Source: Mucilaginibacter achroorhodeus
Lineage (GTDB): Bacteria > Bacteroidota > Bacteroidia > Sphingobacteriales > Sphingobacteriaceae
Assembly: GCF_007846095.1 (NCBI RefSeq)
Contig: NZ_VOEI01000001.1
Coordinates: forward strand, 1,054,001 to 1,118,000
DNA length: 64,000 bases
Direction: 5' to 3'
Part shown: in pieces, positions 8,250 to 16,902 of the stretch
Layout of the letters: every line of letters begins with the position of its first letter
Numbering within the stretch: the stretch's first letter is position 1
The notes under the pieces: model-generated
The model's input: only the letters and a program-made list of their open reading frames with translations
Database searches by the model: none
What the model was told of the DNA's origin: nothing
Position numbers and translations under genes: made by a program

Positions 8250-9170
8250 ATGAAATATCTTCAAAAAATAACACTTACCATAATGGTAATAACAGCCTTC
8301 AGTAGCCAGGTTAAAGCACAGGATCACCGATTTGACCCACCCTGGAATACCCCGCCTGAAAGCAAGGTGCAATTTACAGTTCCGGGAGTTGACAATGTAC
8401 CCGACCTGTTCGGCGACATTAACGATCCGCAACTGGTAGTTTTCTTTGCCGGGAACCAGTTCATGTGTATTGATGACCTGATGTCCGCCTTTAAAAAACA
8501 ATACCCGCAATACCAACGTGTATTTGCCGAAACCCTGCCACCGGGCATATTGGCTAAACAGATCATTGGGGGTAGTATCGTTATCGGAAATATGCGTATT
8601 ACGCTTAAGCCTGATGTTTACACCGCAGGAAAAAGCCGTATCGATCAGATGCCGGAATATTTCAGCAAGACCGCACCTTATGCTTACAACCGCTTAGCTA
8701 TTATGGTGCAAAAGGGCAATCCTAAAAAAGTGAAGGGTTTGAAAGACCTGGGGCGTAATGATGTGCGTGTAAGCATGCCCAATCCTGAATGGGAAGGGAT
8801 CGGTAAGCGTATAGAGGAAGCTTATGTAAAAGTGGGTGGTGAAACCTTAAAAAATACGATCATGGATACCAAGGTTAAAAACGGTAAAACTTTCCTGACG
8901 CAGATACACCATCGCCAAACACCAATGCGCATTATGTATCAACAAAGTGATGCTGCACCGGTATGGTTTACCGAAGCCTATTATCAAAAAATGATCGGGC
9001 ACCCTACCGATATGGTAGAAATACCAGACGGTGAAAACATCAGCGCGACTTATGTGGCCGGGCAACTAAAAACCGCACCACACGCACAGGCTGCGCAGGA
9101 TTTTATGGACTTTTTGCTAAGCCCGGTAGCCAAATCAATATATCGTAAATATGGTTTTATAACAAAATAG
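8250..9170 (+). CDS. Periplasmic substrate-binding protein, ModA-like, without an ABC partner
   Basis: 306 residues, signal peptide about 1-24 (ending VKAQ). It has a type-II periplasmic binding fold: LVVFFAGNQFMCIDDLMSAFKK early, YNRLAIMVQKGNPKKVKGLKDL at the lobe hinge and a C-terminal AQDFMDFLLSP helix with YRKYGF, as in molybdate- and tungstate-binding proteins. No permease or ATPase gene is found anywhere in the window, so ordinary ABC uptake is unlikely unless it pairs in trans. Its place between DsrE and a second binding protein suggests binding of a sulfur oxyanion or molybdate; substrate unknown. Confidence 0.85.
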   Translation: MKYLQKITLTIMVITAFSSQVKAQDHRFDPPWNTPPESKVQFTVPGVDNVPDLFGDINDPQLVVFFAGNQFMCIDDLMSAFKKQYPQYQRVFAETLPPGILAKQIIGGSIVIGNMRITLKPDVYTAGKSRIDQMPEYFSKTAPYAYNRLAIMVQKGNPKKVKGLKDLGRNDVRVSMPNPEWEGIGKRIEEAYVKVGGETLKNTIMDTKVKNGKTFLTQIHHRQTPMRIMYQQSDAAPVWFTEAYYQKMIGHPTDMVEIPDGENISATYVAGQLKTAPHAQAAQDFMDFLLSPVAKSIYRKYGFITK

Positions 9171-9173
9171 CAT

Positions 9174-9914
9174 ATGAAAACATCAATTATCGTTATAGCC
9201 CTTATGGCTAATGTTGCCACAGCCTTCGCTCAAAAAGATACAATACATGTTTACGGTCCCGGCGGCCCCTTATCAGCCATGCAGGATTGCGCTAAAGCAT
9301 TCACCGCTAAAACAGGAATTCCGGTAAAAGTGACCGGTGGCCCCGAGTCTAAGTGGCTTTCGCAAGCGCAGGCTAATGCCGATGTGATCTACGGTGGCGC
9401 GGAATATATGTTGACGCAGTTCATGCAAACTCATCCGGGAATGATTGATGCAGCAACACGTGTAGAACTTTATAAAAGACGTGCAGCTATTTTAGTAAGG
9501 CCGGGTAATCCCAAACATATTATCGGTTTAAAAGACCTTGCCAAACCTGGCATTAAAATACTTGATGTAAATGGGGCAGGACAGTTGGGTTTATGGGAAG
9601 ATATTGCGGGTAAGGAAAACCTGATCGGTGGGATACAGCGAAACATTGGCGGATCTTTTGCCAATACTGCGTTGGGTATTGAGGCTTGGAAGAAAGATCA
9701 AAGTTACGATGCTTGGATCACCTATGCCTCATGGCATGAGAATCTGAAAGATGTTACACAGGTTGTAGAACTTCCTTTGGCATCACGGCTATTTCGTGGT
9801 ACGCCGGTAGCGCTGACATCCAATACCAAACACGCAGCGCAAGCCAAACAATTCATTCAATTCTTACAAAGTACCGATGGCCATGCGTTATTTAAAAAGT
9901 GGGGATGGGAATAA
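9174..9914 (+). CDS. Second periplasmic substrate-binding protein, ModA-like, orphan
   Basis: 246 residues, signal peptide about 1-19. It starts 3 bases after the previous stop. The fold is again ModA-like: IHVYGPGGPLSAMQDCAKAF, then ADVIYGGAEYML, then ILVRPGNPKHIIGLKDL and a C-terminal QFIQFLQSTDGHALFKKWGW. It is clearly different from its neighbour in length and sequence, so a recent duplication is unlikely. Paired orphan binding proteins next to a cytochrome and DsrE may act as periplasmic carriers or sensors (inference). Confidence 0.85.
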   Translation: MKTSIIVIALMANVATAFAQKDTIHVYGPGGPLSAMQDCAKAFTAKTGIPVKVTGGPESKWLSQAQANADVIYGGAEYMLTQFMQTHPGMIDAATRVELYKRRAAILVRPGNPKHIIGLKDLAKPGIKILDVNGAGQLGLWEDIAGKENLIGGIQRNIGGSFANTALGIEAWKKDQSYDAWITYASWHENLKDVTQVVELPLASRLFRGTPVALTSNTKHAAQAKQFIQFLQSTDGHALFKKWGWE

Positions 9915-10077
9915 AGCTCACTGTTAAACTATAGCAAAAACAGATCGACAGAATCAGTCTGCTTCTGCTTTACATGTTTGAGCTGTTTTTCATAACTTTA
10001 GACTATCAACCATCTGTTTTAACAATGAAAATGACTTAGTTTTATGATTGATCTTTGAGACATAAACAAAGAAGATC

Positions 10078-10224
10078 ATGAAAACTATTCAACATTACGT
10101 CCATTATGAATTTGATGACCAAACAATAATTATTGGCGACAAAGTTCTAAAAATCGCTGTACCTGTTATCATATTAACAGCAGCTACTTTTCCATTTTTG
10201 TTGTTACTTTTCAGACTTAGCTAA
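10078..10224 (+). CDS. Small single-pass membrane protein (48 aa)
   Basis: ATG at 10078, TAA at 10222-10224, with AGAAG 4-8 bases upstream, an unusually good Shine-Dalgarno for this genome. The peptide has a charged N-terminal half and one strong hydrophobic helix near its C-terminus (about 27-45, VPVIILTAATFPFLLLL). It ends 14 bases before the LysR gene. Not recognised; it may be a small membrane regulator or a chance frame, but length, ribosome site and spacing favour a real gene. Confidence 0.55.
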   Translation: MKTIQHYVHYEFDDQTIIIGDKVLKIAVPVIILTAATFPFLLLLFRLS

Positions 10225-10238
10225 TAACATTTATCATT

Positions 10239-11132
10239 ATGTTCGATTTTCGCTTACAGGTTTTTCATACGGTAGCCAAGAGGCTGAACTTTACCAAGGC
10301 GTCCACGGAACTTTTTATCAGCCAGCCTGCTGTGACCAAGCATATTAAAGAGCTGGAAGAACAGTTTAAAACCACGCTGATAGAACGTAGCGGGAATAAA
10401 AAAATATCGCTCACACCTGCTGGCGAAATGTTGCTGGCTTATGCGGATAAATTGGCAGCTGTCTATAACGAGTTGGACTTTGATATGAACCTGTTGGTTA
10501 AAAAACATTCCGGCATTTTGCGCATCGGCGGCAGTAATACGGTAGCACAATACGTTATCCCGCCGGTACTGGCAAGGTTTCATGAAAAGTTTATAGATGT
10601 ACAAGTAAACCTGGTGCCCGGTAATACGGAGCAGGTGGAGCAGGCCTTACTGAATAAAGAGGTCGACCTGGGCATTGTAGAGGGCATCCTCCGTAATCCG
10701 CAGTTGAGCTACCAAGAATTTTTGAGTGATGAACTGGTGCTGATCTGTAGTGCCTCGAATACTTTTAAAAAAGACAGCATTAAACCGGAGGAATTAAAAG
10801 AACTGCCTTTATTGCTTCGTGAACCCGGTTCGGGAACGTTGGACGTTATTGCTCACGCTTTAAAGCCTTTCAATATCAAATTATCAGATCTGAAGATAGA
10901 AATGCAGTTAGGCGGCACGGAAAGTATAAAGTCGTATTTGCTACACAGCAAATGTTTTGCATTTGTATCGGTGCAGTCGATCTTGAAAGAGTTGAAGTAT
11001 AATGAATGCCGGATCATCGACATTAAAGACCTGACTATTGAGCGGCCATTTTATTTTATCCTGCCACACGGTCAACCTTCATCATTAGCAGAAATATTTA
11101 TGCGATTCGCTAAAAGCTATAAGAGCCTATAA
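10239..11132 (+). CDS. LysR-family transcriptional regulator
   Basis: 297 residues. The N-terminal winged helix-turn-helix (about 1-60) shows the LysR pattern FTKASTELFISQPAVTKHIK. The C-terminal effector domain (about 88-295) has the usual two-lobe fold. Related LysR proteins (CysB, CbL, YeiE types) sense sulfur compounds, and YeiE sits beside yeiH in enterobacteria. A perfect inverted repeat of LysR-box type lies before the YeiH-like gene here (17739-17755). Effector not known; a sulfur oxyanion is likely from context. Confidence 0.92.
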   Translation: MFDFRLQVFHTVAKRLNFTKASTELFISQPAVTKHIKELEEQFKTTLIERSGNKKISLTPAGEMLLAYADKLAAVYNELDFDMNLLVKKHSGILRIGGSNTVAQYVIPPVLARFHEKFIDVQVNLVPGNTEQVEQALLNKEVDLGIVEGILRNPQLSYQEFLSDELVLICSASNTFKKDSIKPEELKELPLLLREPGSGTLDVIAHALKPFNIKLSDLKIEMQLGGTESIKSYLLHSKCFAFVSVQSILKELKYNECRIIDIKDLTIERPFYFILPHGQPSSLAEIFMRFAKSYKSL

Positions 11133-11141
11133 GTATCTGAT

Positions 11142-11603
11142 ATGACTGAAAAGAAGAAAAAAGTCATTATCATGTTTATTGCCGAAGCACCTGGCTCTAC
11201 CAACAACCATTTTTATTTAAAAAACACCAATTTATTCCGGGCAATGCGCGCGGCCTTTGAACAGGCTTTTGGTAAATTTAGTTCTGCTGACGAATTTCTT
11301 GACTTTTTCAACAAGTCAGGCTGCCTTCTGGATCATCTATATCCGCTGGGTAAAGAAACATCAGCTAAATCAACGCCTTATGCTGCCGGACAGTTAGCAG
11401 ATCGTATCCGTTTGATTCAACCTAAACACGTTATCATTTTAATGAAGCGAATTGCTCCCAATGTCAGGAAAGCAGCTATCGATGCCGGTGTCTCTCCATC
11501 TGAAATTCTGACCACCGCATATCCCGCAGGAAGTGAAAAGAACAGGCAAGCCTTTATTCACGATATATCAACATGGTTAAGATACATACTCGATAATTTT
11601 TAG
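11142..11603 (+). CDS. Hypothetical protein, possibly uracil-DNA-glycosylase-like fold
   Basis: 153 residues, starting 9 bases after the LysR gene, so probably cotranscribed. MFIAEAPGS near the N-terminus and a later VIILMKRIAP segment recall the glycine/proline loop and His-loop strand of the UDG superfamily, but no catalytic motif is secure. No signal peptide. Function unassigned. Confidence 0.75.
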   Translation: MTEKKKKVIIMFIAEAPGSTNNHFYLKNTNLFRAMRAAFEQAFGKFSSADEFLDFFNKSGCLLDHLYPLGKETSAKSTPYAAGQLADRIRLIQPKHVIILMKRIAPNVRKAAIDAGVSPSEILTTAYPAGSEKNRQAFIHDISTWLRYILDNF

Positions 11604-11719
11604 TTATCGTTATGTCTGATCACAATCATAGATCTTTTTCTCTTCAATAAGATTTGATAGCTTGGTTGAGCTGGAAACTTTCCCATCATTTGAGGGTTTA
11701 TTTATCATATTCAAATGCT

Positions 11720-12379
11720 ATGAAAATATCTAAATATATCCACTCTTGCGTACTATTAGAAAAAGACGATTTTCAGTTATTATTTGATCCCGGTAAGTTT
11801 ACCTTTGTCGAGAACTTGGTAAACGTTGAGCAGTTTAACAAGGTCAATGCTGTCATCATTACCCATGACCATCCAGACCACCTGGACGTAGAAAAGTTGA
11901 AAGCCATTATTAAGTTAAGCGGCGCAACGATCTACACCAATAAAGAAGTTGCTGAGGGACTAAAAGGGTCTGATATTTTTTGTGAGTTGGTTGAGCCTGG
12001 AAAATTCGATATCGGTCCTTTTGCTTTGCAGGCGATCAATGTAAAACATGAGAATATTCTTGATAGTCCACTGCCTGATATGCAAGCCTACTTGATCGAT
12101 GGCAGGATCTTAAATCCTGCGGATTCTTTTGGCACTTATGATGATGAATTTCAACAGCCTGAATTATTAATTCTGCCTGTCATGGCTCCGTTCACGACAG
12201 AGATAGCGGTAGCGGATTTTGCAGATCGTATTAAACCCAAGGCCGTACTACCAGTGCACGATGGCTACGCCAAGGATTTCTTTTTAAAACAACGCTACGA
12301 GACCTACAGTAAGCACTTTGAAAAACAGGGGATCATATTTCATCAAGCAATGCAACCGGGTTTTAGCATTAGCATTTGA
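11720..12379 (+). CDS. Metallo-beta-lactamase-fold hydrolase (UlaG/YtkL-like)
   Basis: 219 residues from ATG at 11720; a further upstream TTG/ATT extension lacks family sequence. The zinc motif THDHPDHLD (around residue 50) is HxHxDH, followed by further conserved His and Asp positions (VLPVHDGYAKDF near the C-terminus) that complete a dinuclear site. The family includes lactonases, phosphodiesterases and unknowns. It stands alone between the LysR pair and the Crp gene. Substrate not predictable. Confidence 0.88.
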   Translation: MKISKYIHSCVLLEKDDFQLLFDPGKFTFVENLVNVEQFNKVNAVIITHDHPDHLDVEKLKAIIKLSGATIYTNKEVAEGLKGSDIFCELVEPGKFDIGPFALQAINVKHENILDSPLPDMQAYLIDGRILNPADSFGTYDDEFQQPELLILPVMAPFTTEIAVADFADRIKPKAVLPVHDGYAKDFFLKQRYETYSKHFEKQGIIFHQAMQPGFSISI

Positions 12380-12425
12380 AGAAGCAGTATTCGTTAATAA
12401 GCCGCAAGCCTGCTAAATTTACCGC

Positions 12426-13034
12426 ATGATACAGTTTGGGCCAGCATTGCAATCAGCATTAGAAGAGAACAGCCAGCGGAAGCAATTACCGGCGGGTACG
12501 GTGCTGATGTCATCCAACAGTTATGTGCGATCATTGCCGGTGCTTTTATCCGGCAGTATGCGGGTTATGCGGCAGGATGAGGACGGCCGCGAGATCCTTT
12601 TATATTATATCAAACCCGGCGAAAGCTGTATCATGTCATTCCTGGCCGGGATACATGAGGATACCTCGAAAGTACGCCTGGAGGTAGAAGAAGATGCCGA
12701 CGTCTTGATGCTGCCCATTACCAAAGCCAGCGAATGGGTAAAAAGCTATCCCGAATGGGCCGACTTTATTTTTAAACTTTACCACCAGCGTTTCGAAGAA
12801 TTGCTTACTGTGATCAATGAAGTTGCCTTTCAAAAACTGGATGACCGTATTGTAGAACTGCTCAAGAAGAAAGCCGCAGTATTCAATTCCCATGAATTTC
12901 AGATCACTCACCAGCAACTGGCAGAAGAGCTGGGTACTACCCGCGAAGTCATATCACGCCTTTTGAAGCAAATGGAAAAGAAGGAGATGATCACCCTTTC
13001 CCGCAATAAGATCACTTTAAATTTCCCTGTGTAA
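12426..13034 (+). CDS. Crp/Fnr-family transcriptional regulator
   Basis: 202 residues: cyclic-nucleotide-binding-type beta roll (about 15-120, with GREILLYYIKPGESCIMS), dimer helix, and a C-terminal winged helix with ITHQQLAEELGTTREVISRLLK (about 160-182). It lacks the four-Cys cluster of FNR, so it is not an obvious oxygen sensor; one Cys is present in GESCIMS. Genes of this type commonly precede TauE/SafE-YeeE-persulfide dioxygenase clusters in Bacteroidota. Its stop lies inside a palindromic sequence that may be its own target. Confidence 0.92.
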   Translation: MIQFGPALQSALEENSQRKQLPAGTVLMSSNSYVRSLPVLLSGSMRVMRQDEDGREILLYYIKPGESCIMSFLAGIHEDTSKVRLEVEEDADVLMLPITKASEWVKSYPEWADFIFKLYHQRFEELLTVINEVAFQKLDDRIVELLKKKAAVFNSHEFQITHQQLAEELGTTREVISRLLKQMEKKEMITLSRNKITLNFPV

Positions 13035-13074
13035 CATAAGTCACCAATTGCCGGGCTGAAAGCAGATAGCTTTG
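13031..13074 (+). promoter_or_regulatory. Candidate operator and promoter for the persulfide/sulfite export operon
   Basis: GTAACATAAGTCAC at 13031-13044 is an imperfect palindrome (one mismatched pair in the arms, 4-nt centre). TAGCTTTG at 13067-13074 matches the TAnnTTTG promoter element, with TTG at 13048-13050. The arrangement, with the palindrome upstream of the promoter, fits a Crp-type activator site. Regulation by the Crp/Fnr gene just upstream is inference. Confidence 0.45.
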
Positions 13075-13093
13075 TTCCATCAATCGTCAGGTT

Positions 13094-13897
13094 TTGGAAA
13101 TAGCAGGTTACGTAGCATCGGTTTTAATTGGTTTGTCCCTCGGTTTAATCGGCGGCGGTGGCTCCATCTTATCTGTACCTATTCTCGTTTATTTTTTTGC
13201 TATTGATCCGTTGTTAGCCACCACCTACTCCTTATTCGTAGTTGGACTGACCAGTACCGCAGGCGCGGTCAGCCATTACCTAAAAGGCAATGTGGATGTC
13301 AAGACCGCGTTCATCTTCGGTTTACCATCTTTGGCCGCCGTGTTTATCATGCGGCGATGGGTAATGCCGGTGATACCAGTTCACTTATTTACATTCGGAC
13401 ACTGGACTGTTACCAAAAGCATGCTGCTAATGCTGGTTTTTGCCGGTCTAATGCTGGCAGCATCCCTTTCCATGATCCGGAAGAAAAAAGGATCTCAAAT
13501 TGCATCGTCTAAGGTCAATTACCGCAGGCTGATCTTGCAGGCCATAGTTGTTGGCCTCATCACCGGTTTTGTAGGTGTTGGTGGTGGTTTTCTCATCATT
13601 CCCTCACTGGTATTGTTCGCAGGCTTGCCCATGAAAAAGGCGGTGGGCACCTCACTCATGGTGATGACCATCAGTTCGCTGCTGGGTGTATTGGGTGATA
13701 TCACCGGGCATGTAGTAATAAATTATACGTTTTTAGCCATCTTTTCGGGTTTCGCTATCGCAGGCATCATCCTCGGCAGTTACCTCACGCGTTTTATCAG
13801 CGATACCCGCCTGAAGCCTGCCTTTGGCTGGTTTGTATTAGCTATGGGTATCTTTGTTTTAATAAGCACTTTAACTAATTCACATGGACATCATTAA
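13094..13897 (+). CDS. TauE/SafE-family sulfite/sulfoacetate exporter
   Basis: 267 residues from TTG at 13094, where the first membrane helix begins in the usual place for the family; no ATG suits better. The two-repeat pattern is clear: [20 protein letters not shown] in the first half and [20 protein letters not shown] in the second, with about eight membrane segments. It would export sulfite or a related anion from the cytosol. It heads a six-gene run whose members overlap or abut (14-nt and 4-nt overlaps downstream). Confidence 0.92.
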   Translation: MEIAGYVASVLIGLSLGLIGGGGSILSVPILVYFFAIDPLLATTYSLFVVGLTSTAGAVSHYLKGNVDVKTAFIFGLPSLAAVFIMRRWVMPVIPVHLFTFGHWTVTKSMLLMLVFAGLMLAASLSMIRKKKGSQIASSKVNYRRLILQAIVVGLITGFVGVGGGFLIIPSLVLFAGLPMKKAVGTSLMVMTISSLLGVLGDITGHVVINYTFLAIFSGFAIAGIILGSYLTRFISDTRLKPAFGWFVLAMGIFVLISTLTNSHGHH

Positions 13898-14444
13898 ACA
13901 ACCGTGGCCCTGGTATGTAGCCGGGCCGTTGATAGGCCTTATCGTGCCGGCACTATTAATATTGGGTAACAAAACATTTGGCATCTCATCTACCTTGCGG
14001 CAGATATGCGCGGCTTGTATCCCGGCAAATATTTCCTTTTTTAAGTACGACTGGAAGAAAGATGCCTGGAACCTGTTTTTTATTGCAGGTATTGTCATTG
14101 GCGGATTGATCGCGGCGCATTTATTATCCGATCCCGGCCCGGTAGCCATCAACCCTAAAACGACTGCGGCTTTGCAGCAGCAAGGCATTACAGATTTCAG
14201 CGGTTTACTACCACGGGATATTTTTAGTTTTAAGGGGCTAACCACGTTAAAAGGCTTTGTATTTATGGTGATAGGTGGTTTCCTGGTTGGCTTTGGTACG
14301 CGCTATGCCGGTGGCTGCACGTCCGGCCATGCCATTATGGGTATTTCCTCTTTACAGTGGCCTTCCCTGGTAGCCACCTGCTGCTTTATGATCGGCGGCT
14401 TCGTCATGACCTGGTTGATCTTACCTTATTTATTACAGCTATGA
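13884..14444 (+). CDS. YeeE/YedE-family sulfur transporter, N-terminal half
   Basis: 186 residues, overlapping the previous stop by 14 bases. About five membrane segments. The conserved Cys motif [11 protein letters not shown] (about residues 140-150) is the thiosulfate-relay site of the YeeE (TsuA) fold. Full-length YeeE proteins are about 350 residues; here the transporter is encoded as two adjacent genes, and this one is the first half. Probable role: inward passage of thiosulfate or sulfane sulfur. Confidence 0.9.
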   Translation: MDIIKQPWPWYVAGPLIGLIVPALLILGNKTFGISSTLRQICAACIPANISFFKYDWKKDAWNLFFIAGIVIGGLIAAHLLSDPGPVAINPKTTAALQQQGITDFSGLLPRDIFSFKGLTTLKGFVFMVIGGFLVGFGTRYAGGCTSGHAIMGISSLQWPSLVATCCFMIGGFVMTWLILPYLLQL

Positions 14445-14851
14445 AGAACCTGAAGTTTATACTGGTAGGGATGTGTTTCGGTATCATCCTGATCAAATCC
14501 GAGGTGATCTCATGGTTCCGCATACAGGAAATGTTCCGTTTGCAATCCTTTCATATGTATGGGATCATCGGTAGCGCCATTGTAGTGGCCATGATCGCTA
14601 TAGTATTGATCAAACGCTTTAACATTAAAACAATCCATCAGGAGCCTATTGTTATCCCGGACAAGAAATTTAACTGGGGATATGTTTATGGCGGGTTGAT
14701 CTTTGGATTAGGCTGGGCGCTTACCGGCGCATGCCCCGGCCCGTTATTCGCCCAGATCGGCAGCGGTATTTTGGTTACAACCGTAACACTGCTGAGCGCC
14801 ATTGCAGGCACCTGGGTCTATGGCTTATTACGTGAAAAACTCCCTCATTGA
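14441..14851 (+). CDS. YeeE/YedE-family sulfur transporter, second half (DUF6691-like)
   Basis: 136 residues from ATG at 14441, overlapping the previous TGA as ATGA, a translational-coupling junction. The upstream alternative in this frame would overlap the first half by 88 bases and read the wrong frame of a membrane helix. It carries the second conserved Cys motif TGACPGPLFAQIG (about residues 99-111) and four membrane segments. Together with the preceding gene it rebuilds a YeeE-type channel. Confidence 0.9.
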   Translation: MKNLKFILVGMCFGIILIKSEVISWFRIQEMFRLQSFHMYGIIGSAIVVAMIAIVLIKRFNIKTIHQEPIVIPDKKFNWGYVYGGLIFGLGWALTGACPGPLFAQIGSGILVTTVTLLSAIAGTWVYGLLREKLPH

Positions 14852-14852
14852 T

Positions 14853-16190
14853 ATGAAGATCGAACAATTTGAAGATAAAGGCCTGTCGCATTATTCTTAC
14901 GCGATATTAAGCGAATGCGAAAACACGATCGTGCTGATTGACCCATCAAGGGATGTTAAGCCGTATTTGTCTTTTGCAAAAGAACACGAAGCTACTATCA
15001 TCGGTGTTATAGAAACCCATCCGCATGCTGATTTTGTGAGCGGGCATCTGGAGTTGCAACAGGTTACCGGAGCCGTCATTTATTGCTCCAAACTATTAGG
15101 CGCTGAATACCCCCATCAAACATTTGACGATGGTGATGAGATCGTGTTTGGTAAAATAAAACTAAGAGCCTTGAACACGCCTGGCCATTCGCCGGATAGC
15201 ATCAGCATCGTTTTGGAACACGATGGGCAGGACAAAGCTGTATTTACCGGGGATACTTTATTCATCGGCGATTGCGGCAGGCCTGATCTGCGTGAGCAAG
15301 CCGGAAACCTGACTGCGAAGCGTGAGGAATTAGCCAAACAGATGTATCATTCACTGCGCGAGAAATTATTGGTATTGGATGATGCGATTTGGGTTTACCC
15401 GGCACATGGTGCAGGTACTTTATGCGGTAAAGCGCAGAGCGATGCTAACCGCAGCACTATCGGCGCAGAAAGAGCAGGCAACTGGTCCTTACTAAAAATG
15501 AGCGAAACTCAATTTGTACAGGCCTTGTTGGCAGATCAGCCATTCATACCAAAATACTTTGCTTACGACGTCGCCTTGAACAAACATGGCGCTATGGTAT
15601 TGAACACGGTTCTGGCCGATGTCCCGACTGAGAAACCTGTTAAGCTGAACGTCAAAGTTTTTTTTATAGATGCAAGGCCTGAAGGCCAATTTAAAAGGGG
15701 ACACCTACCCGGTTCGATCAATATACAGGATGGCGGCAAATTCGAAACCTGGCTTGGCAGCATCATTGCTCCTGAAGAAGCGTTCTACCTCGTAGCTGAA
15801 ACCGAGGATAAATTAAAGGAACTGATCGGCAAAACGGCAAAAATTGGTTACGAATCTTTTATAGAAGCGGCATTTGTGGTTGAAACAGGCCACGAAAAGA
15901 TGCTCCCATTAAATATTAACCAATTTAATAATGCAACCGAAGATTATACAATAGTTGATATTCGCAATATTGCCGAAGTAAAAGCAGATCCGATTTTTCG
16001 GGATGCCATTCATATACCTTTGTATGAACTAAGAGAGCGGCTGGGCGAACTGCCCTATAACAAACCGATTGTTGTACATTGCGCCGGTGGCTACCGAAGC
16101 GCCGCCGGCAGTAGTATCATAGCCAACGCATTTGGTTCAAAAACCAATGTATTCGATCTGGGCGAGGCTATCAAAAACTTTATATCCTAA
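14853..16190 (+). CDS. Persulfide dioxygenase-rhodanese fusion (ETHE1-like MBL plus two rhodanese domains)
   Basis: 445 residues from ATG at 14853, one base after the previous stop. The metallo-beta-lactamase domain (1-245) has THPHADFVSGH (His56, His58, Asp60, His65), TGDT (Asp134) and PAHG (His185), as in ETHE1-type iron dioxygenases that turn a thiol persulfide into sulfite. Rhodanese domain 1 (about 262-345) has no Cys in its active loop (YLVAETED), so it is probably inactive. Domain 2 (about 355-445) has the active loop HCAGGYRS (Cys410). This would feed sulfite to the exporter and oxidase of the same island. Confidence 0.93.
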   Translation: MKIEQFEDKGLSHYSYAILSECENTIVLIDPSRDVKPYLSFAKEHEATIIGVIETHPHADFVSGHLELQQVTGAVIYCSKLLGAEYPHQTFDDGDEIVFGKIKLRALNTPGHSPDSISIVLEHDGQDKAVFTGDTLFIGDCGRPDLREQAGNLTAKREELAKQMYHSLREKLLVLDDAIWVYPAHGAGTLCGKAQSDANRSTIGAERAGNWSLLKMSETQFVQALLADQPFIPKYFAYDVALNKHGAMVLNTVLADVPTEKPVKLNVKVFFIDARPEGQFKRGHLPGSINIQDGGKFETWLGSIIAPEEAFYLVAETEDKLKELIGKTAKIGYESFIEAAFVVETGHEKMLPLNINQFNNATEDYTIVDIRNIAEVKADPIFRDAIHIPLYELRERLGELPYNKPIVVHCAGGYRSAAGSSIIANAFGSKTNVFDLGEAIKNFIS

Positions 16191-16192
16191 CG

Positions 16193-16813
16193 ATGGTAAA
16201 CAAAAAAGAACACTGGGAAAACGTTTATGCTCAAAAAAAGCTGACCGAAGTAAGCTGGTATGAAGAAAAGCCGGAAATCTCGTTAAACATTATCAGCAGT
16301 TTTGATCTTCCCAAAGATGCCGAGATCATCGACGTCGGCGGCGGAGATAGCTTACTGGCCGATCATCTGTTGGAGTTGGGTTACTCCAACATTACAGTAT
16401 TGGATATTTCTAGCAAAGCTATTGATAGGGCAAAATTGAGGTTAGGCGATAGAGCTCATGAAATTAAATGGATAGTAAGTGATGTGCTGGACATTGCAAC
16501 CGACGAACGATATGACCTTTGGCATGACCGGGCAGCTTTTCATTTTTTGACCAATACAGCAGATCAGAGCAAATATGCTGAAGTAGCAGCTAAACATGTG
16601 ACCAATAAAGGATGGCTGATCATCGGAACTTTTGGTTTAAATGGCCCTGAAAGATGCAGCGGATTAGCTGTTGAACGTCAATCCCCTGCTTCGTTGTCGA
16701 ATATTTTCCAGCAGCAGTTTCAATTAACCGGCAGCATAGAACATATTCATCATACACCTTTTGATACTGACCAGGTATTTAATTACAGTTGGTTTCAAAA
16801 ATTTAAACAGTAA
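16193..16813 (+). CDS. Class I SAM-dependent methyltransferase
   Basis: 206 residues, starting 2 bases after the dioxygenase stop, so cotranscribed. The N-terminus WENVYAQKKLTEVSWYE is typical of small TPMT/Tam-like methyltransferases; the SAM-binding loop IIDVGGGDS (about 44-52) and VLDIS acidic strand end follow. Substrate unknown; a thiol or sulfur acceptor is suggested only by context. The gene ends the run begun by the TauE/SafE gene. Confidence 0.88.
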   Translation: MVNKKEHWENVYAQKKLTEVSWYEEKPEISLNIISSFDLPKDAEIIDVGGGDSLLADHLLELGYSNITVLDISSKAIDRAKLRLGDRAHEIKWIVSDVLDIATDERYDLWHDRAAFHFLTNTADQSKYAEVAAKHVTNKGWLIIGTFGLNGPERCSGLAVERQSPASLSNIFQQQFQLTGSIEHIHHTPFDTDQVFNYSWFQKFKQ

Positions 16814-16902
16814 TCATGCTTATTAAAGAGAGGCGCTGAAAAACATATTTTTAATGACAGGAAAAAATAAATGTCGGCAATAGCTTCTAAAACTAACCGT
16901 AA

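Noticed and set aside
8250..9914. Two binding proteins as an ABC molybdate transporter operon
   Set aside because: No permease or ATPase gene in the operon or anywhere in the window.
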